This document shows positions 6,847-7,834 of a DNA stretch of 7,834 nt, piece after piece (within the stretch, counting starts at the first letter, position 1; each line of letters starts with the position of its first letter). Source of the stretch: Bacteroidota bacterium (GTDB lineage Bacteria > Bacteroidota > Bacteroidia > Flavobacteriales > Flavobacteriaceae). The notes beneath the pieces are model-generated. The model was not told where the DNA came from. It ran no database searches and was given only the letters and a program-made list of their open reading frames with translations. A program made the position numbers and the translations under genes. The stretch covers positions 1-7,834 of the forward strand of contig JAEYZX010000073.1 of the NCBI GenBank assembly GCA_023427845.1. The letters are read 5' to 3'.

Positions 6847-6901
6847 GACCAGGATTCGTTACGGGTTAACAACGGATGGTCTAATTTTTATTTTTATTTT
6901 T
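6847..6901 (+). terminator. Imperfect hairpin before a T-rich run, possible attenuator
   Basis: GACCA (6847-6851) pairs with TGGTC (6877-6881), and inside this CGTT (6857-6860) pairs with AACG (6871-6874), with an internal loop of unequal sides. A T-rich tract interrupted by A follows at 6885-6901. It could stop transcripts from the upstream boxes before the response regulator gene. The stem is short and interrupted, so confidence is low. Confidence 0.18.
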
Positions 6902-6902
6902 G
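6895..6902 (+). promoter_or_regulatory. -7 box nearest the response-regulator gene
   Basis: TATTTTTG at 6895-6902 matches TAnnTTTG fully and lies 18 bases before ATG 6921, which would give a leader of roughly 10-15 bases. No TTG stands at the expected -33 place (about 6873), so this promoter may need an activator or may be a chance match in a T-rich stretch. Confidence 0.4.
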
Positions 6903-6920
6903 CCAAATACCAACTAGGTT

Positions 6921-7307
6921 ATGGGATTTCAGAAGAAATTTTTATTTATCGATGATGATGCTGACGACCGGGACTTTTTTTGTACCACAATGCACATGAT
7001 CGATCCTACTATAGAGTGTTTTTTTGCTAAAGATGGCGTGGACGCAGTTGAGCAACTTCAACAAGATTCACTATTAATACCCGATTTCGTTTTTATCGAT
7101 ATGAACATGCCGCGAATGGACGGAATTGAATGCCTCAAAGAGTTGCGCGGCATGGACAGGCTCCGCGATTCACAAATTTATATTTACTCCACAGCAGTAA
7201 ACCCAAAAGTCAATGAAGAAATAATGTCGTTGGGTGCAGCAGGTATACTGGTGAAGCCATGCACGATAAATGAACTAAGCAACCTGTTGCAACAGGTTTT
7301 AAATTAG
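6921..7307 (+). CDS. Single-domain response regulator (CheY-like receiver)
   Basis: The 128-residue product is one complete receiver domain with no output domain. The acidic pocket is D11-D13 in FIDDDADDRDFF, the phospho-acceptor is D60 in VFIDMNMPRMDG, the switch residues are S90/T91 after strand 4 (IYIYSTA), and the invariant Lys is K112 in VKPCTINEL. Stand-alone receivers of this kind act by protein contact or as phosphorelay intermediates, not by binding DNA; the target is not visible here. The gene lies 10 bases upstream of a PAS sensor gene on the same strand, so the two are probably co-transcribed and may be partners. ATG 6921 is the first start in frame and the receiver fold begins at once. 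There is no Shine-Dalgarno sequence at useful spacing, as usual in Bacteroidota. Confidence 0.93.
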   Translation: MGFQKKFLFIDDDADDRDFFCTTMHMIDPTIECFFAKDGVDAVEQLQQDSLLIPDFVFIDMNMPRMDGIECLKELRGMDRLRDSQIYIYSTAVNPKVNEEIMSLGAAGILVKPCTINELSNLLQQVLN

Positions 7308-7317
7308 AAAACAGCAA

Positions 7318-7834
7318 ATGAACAGTGCTTCATCATCTTCCGATGCTGTGTTCCTTCGTGAAGGCGGGCATATGGGGGCTTTAATACGTGCTAAAGATTG
7401 GACCCAGACTCCATTGGGCAGTCCTGAATCATGGCCTCAGGCACTCAAAACAACTTTGCGGATCATCCTGACTTCGCAACAGCCAATGTTTGTGTGGTGG
7501 GGTCCTGATCTCATCAATATCTACAACGATGCCTATATGTCGATTATTGGTGATAAGCATAAATCTGCGCTAGGCCGGCCGGCACGTGAAATATGGCCTG
7601 AAATATGGAACGATCTTATTCCGCGGGTCGATGCTGTCATGCGCGATAATATCGGGACATACGATGAAAAGATGCTGTTGCTGATGCAACGAAAAGGCTA
7701 TACCGAAGAAACCTATTTTACGTTTTCCTATAGTCCGATCACGGGAGAGGACGGAAAAACCGAAGGACTCTTTTGTGTCAATTCAGATGAAACGCAGCAA
7801 GTACTTTGGGAACGTCAAATGCATATCATGCGGG
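7318..7834 (+). CDS. PAS-domain sensor protein, probably a histidine kinase (3' end outside window)
   Basis: The frame opens at ATG 7318 and stays open to the right edge, giving 172 residues. It has no signal peptide or membrane segment, so this part is cytoplasmic. Residues 19-50 (MGALIRAKDWTQTPLG, then SWPQALKTTLRIIL) are the characteristic lead-in of a large family of PAS/GAF sensor kinases. A PAS fold follows at about 55-160, seen in MFVWWGPDLINIYNDAY (57-73), GRPAREIWPEIW (86-97), YTEETYFTFSYSPI (128-141) and GLFCVNSDET (150-159). In this family HisKA and HATPase domains, sometimes with a receiver, follow downstream, but none of that is visible, so kinase activity is inferred. The signal is unknown. 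The 10-base gap after the response-regulator stop points to one operon. Confidence 0.88.
   Translation, partial: MNSASSSSDAVFLREGGHMGALIRAKDWTQTPLGSPESWPQALKTTLRIILTSQQPMFVWWGPDLINIYNDAYMSIIGDKHKSALGRPAREIWPEIWNDLIPRVDAVMRDNIGTYDEKMLLLMQRKGYTEETYFTFSYSPITGEDGKTEGLFCVNSDETQQVLWERQMHIMR

Larger units (their letters stand above)
6547..6920. other. Divergent intergenic region between ku and the response regulator
   Basis: The region is 374 bases long and AT-rich. It holds a likely ku promoter on the minus strand near its left end. On the plus strand, at about 6696, 6798 and 6895, it has three TAnnTTTG-like boxes roughly 100 bases apart. It also contains an 11-base direct repeat, two small palindromes and an imperfect hairpin before a T-rich run (each listed separately). 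About 6600-6690 shows nothing recognisable. The longest ATG frame noticed is 36 codons (6727-6837, plus strand); it is basic and aromatic-rich, has no recognisable family, and is not called as a gene. Confidence 0.6.

Overview
The window looks like chromosomal DNA from a member of the Bacteroidota, most likely a Flavobacterium-like organism. The evidence is an AT-leaning composition, promoters of the TTG-(18/19)-TAnnTTTG type, no Shine-Dalgarno sequences before the starts, and gene families typical of that phylum. The phylum call is fairly firm. The genus is a guess.

Layout: (a) 1-529, the C-terminal half of galT (galactose-1-phosphate uridylyltransferase), read rightwards and cut by the window edge. 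(b) 572-715, a self-contained tRNA-Val(GAC) unit with a near-ideal promoter, the tRNA and an intrinsic terminator. (c) 805-2947, two rightward genes: a general-stress-protein-26-like split-barrel flavin-binding protein and a lipoprotein L,D-transpeptidase that should cross-link peptidoglycan. They end at a UUCG-loop terminator. (d) 3035-6546 on the minus strand, a two-gene ku-ligD operon that encodes a complete bacterial non-homologous end-joining (NHEJ) apparatus. (e) 6547-6920, a 374-base divergent intergenic region with a likely ku promoter on one strand and several promoter-like boxes, a repeated 11-mer and two palindromes on the other. (f) 6921-7834, a single-domain response regulator followed 10 bases later by the N-terminal PAS part of a sensor protein, probably a histidine kinase, cut by the right edge.

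How the genes work together: Ku binds double-strand DNA ends and recruits LigD, which carries end-trimming phosphoesterase, ATP-dependent ligase and primase-type polymerase domains in one 908-residue chain. The 2-base gap between ku and ligD implies coordinated expression. The response regulator and the sensor next to it probably form a signalling pair. The remaining genes are unrelated housekeeping or envelope functions.

No mobile element, CRISPR array, phage gene or clearly novel multi-gene system was seen. The less ordinary points are the C33 in the tRNA-Val anticodon loop, the Lys/Ala/Ser-rich linker inside LigD, and the structured 6690-6905 control region.
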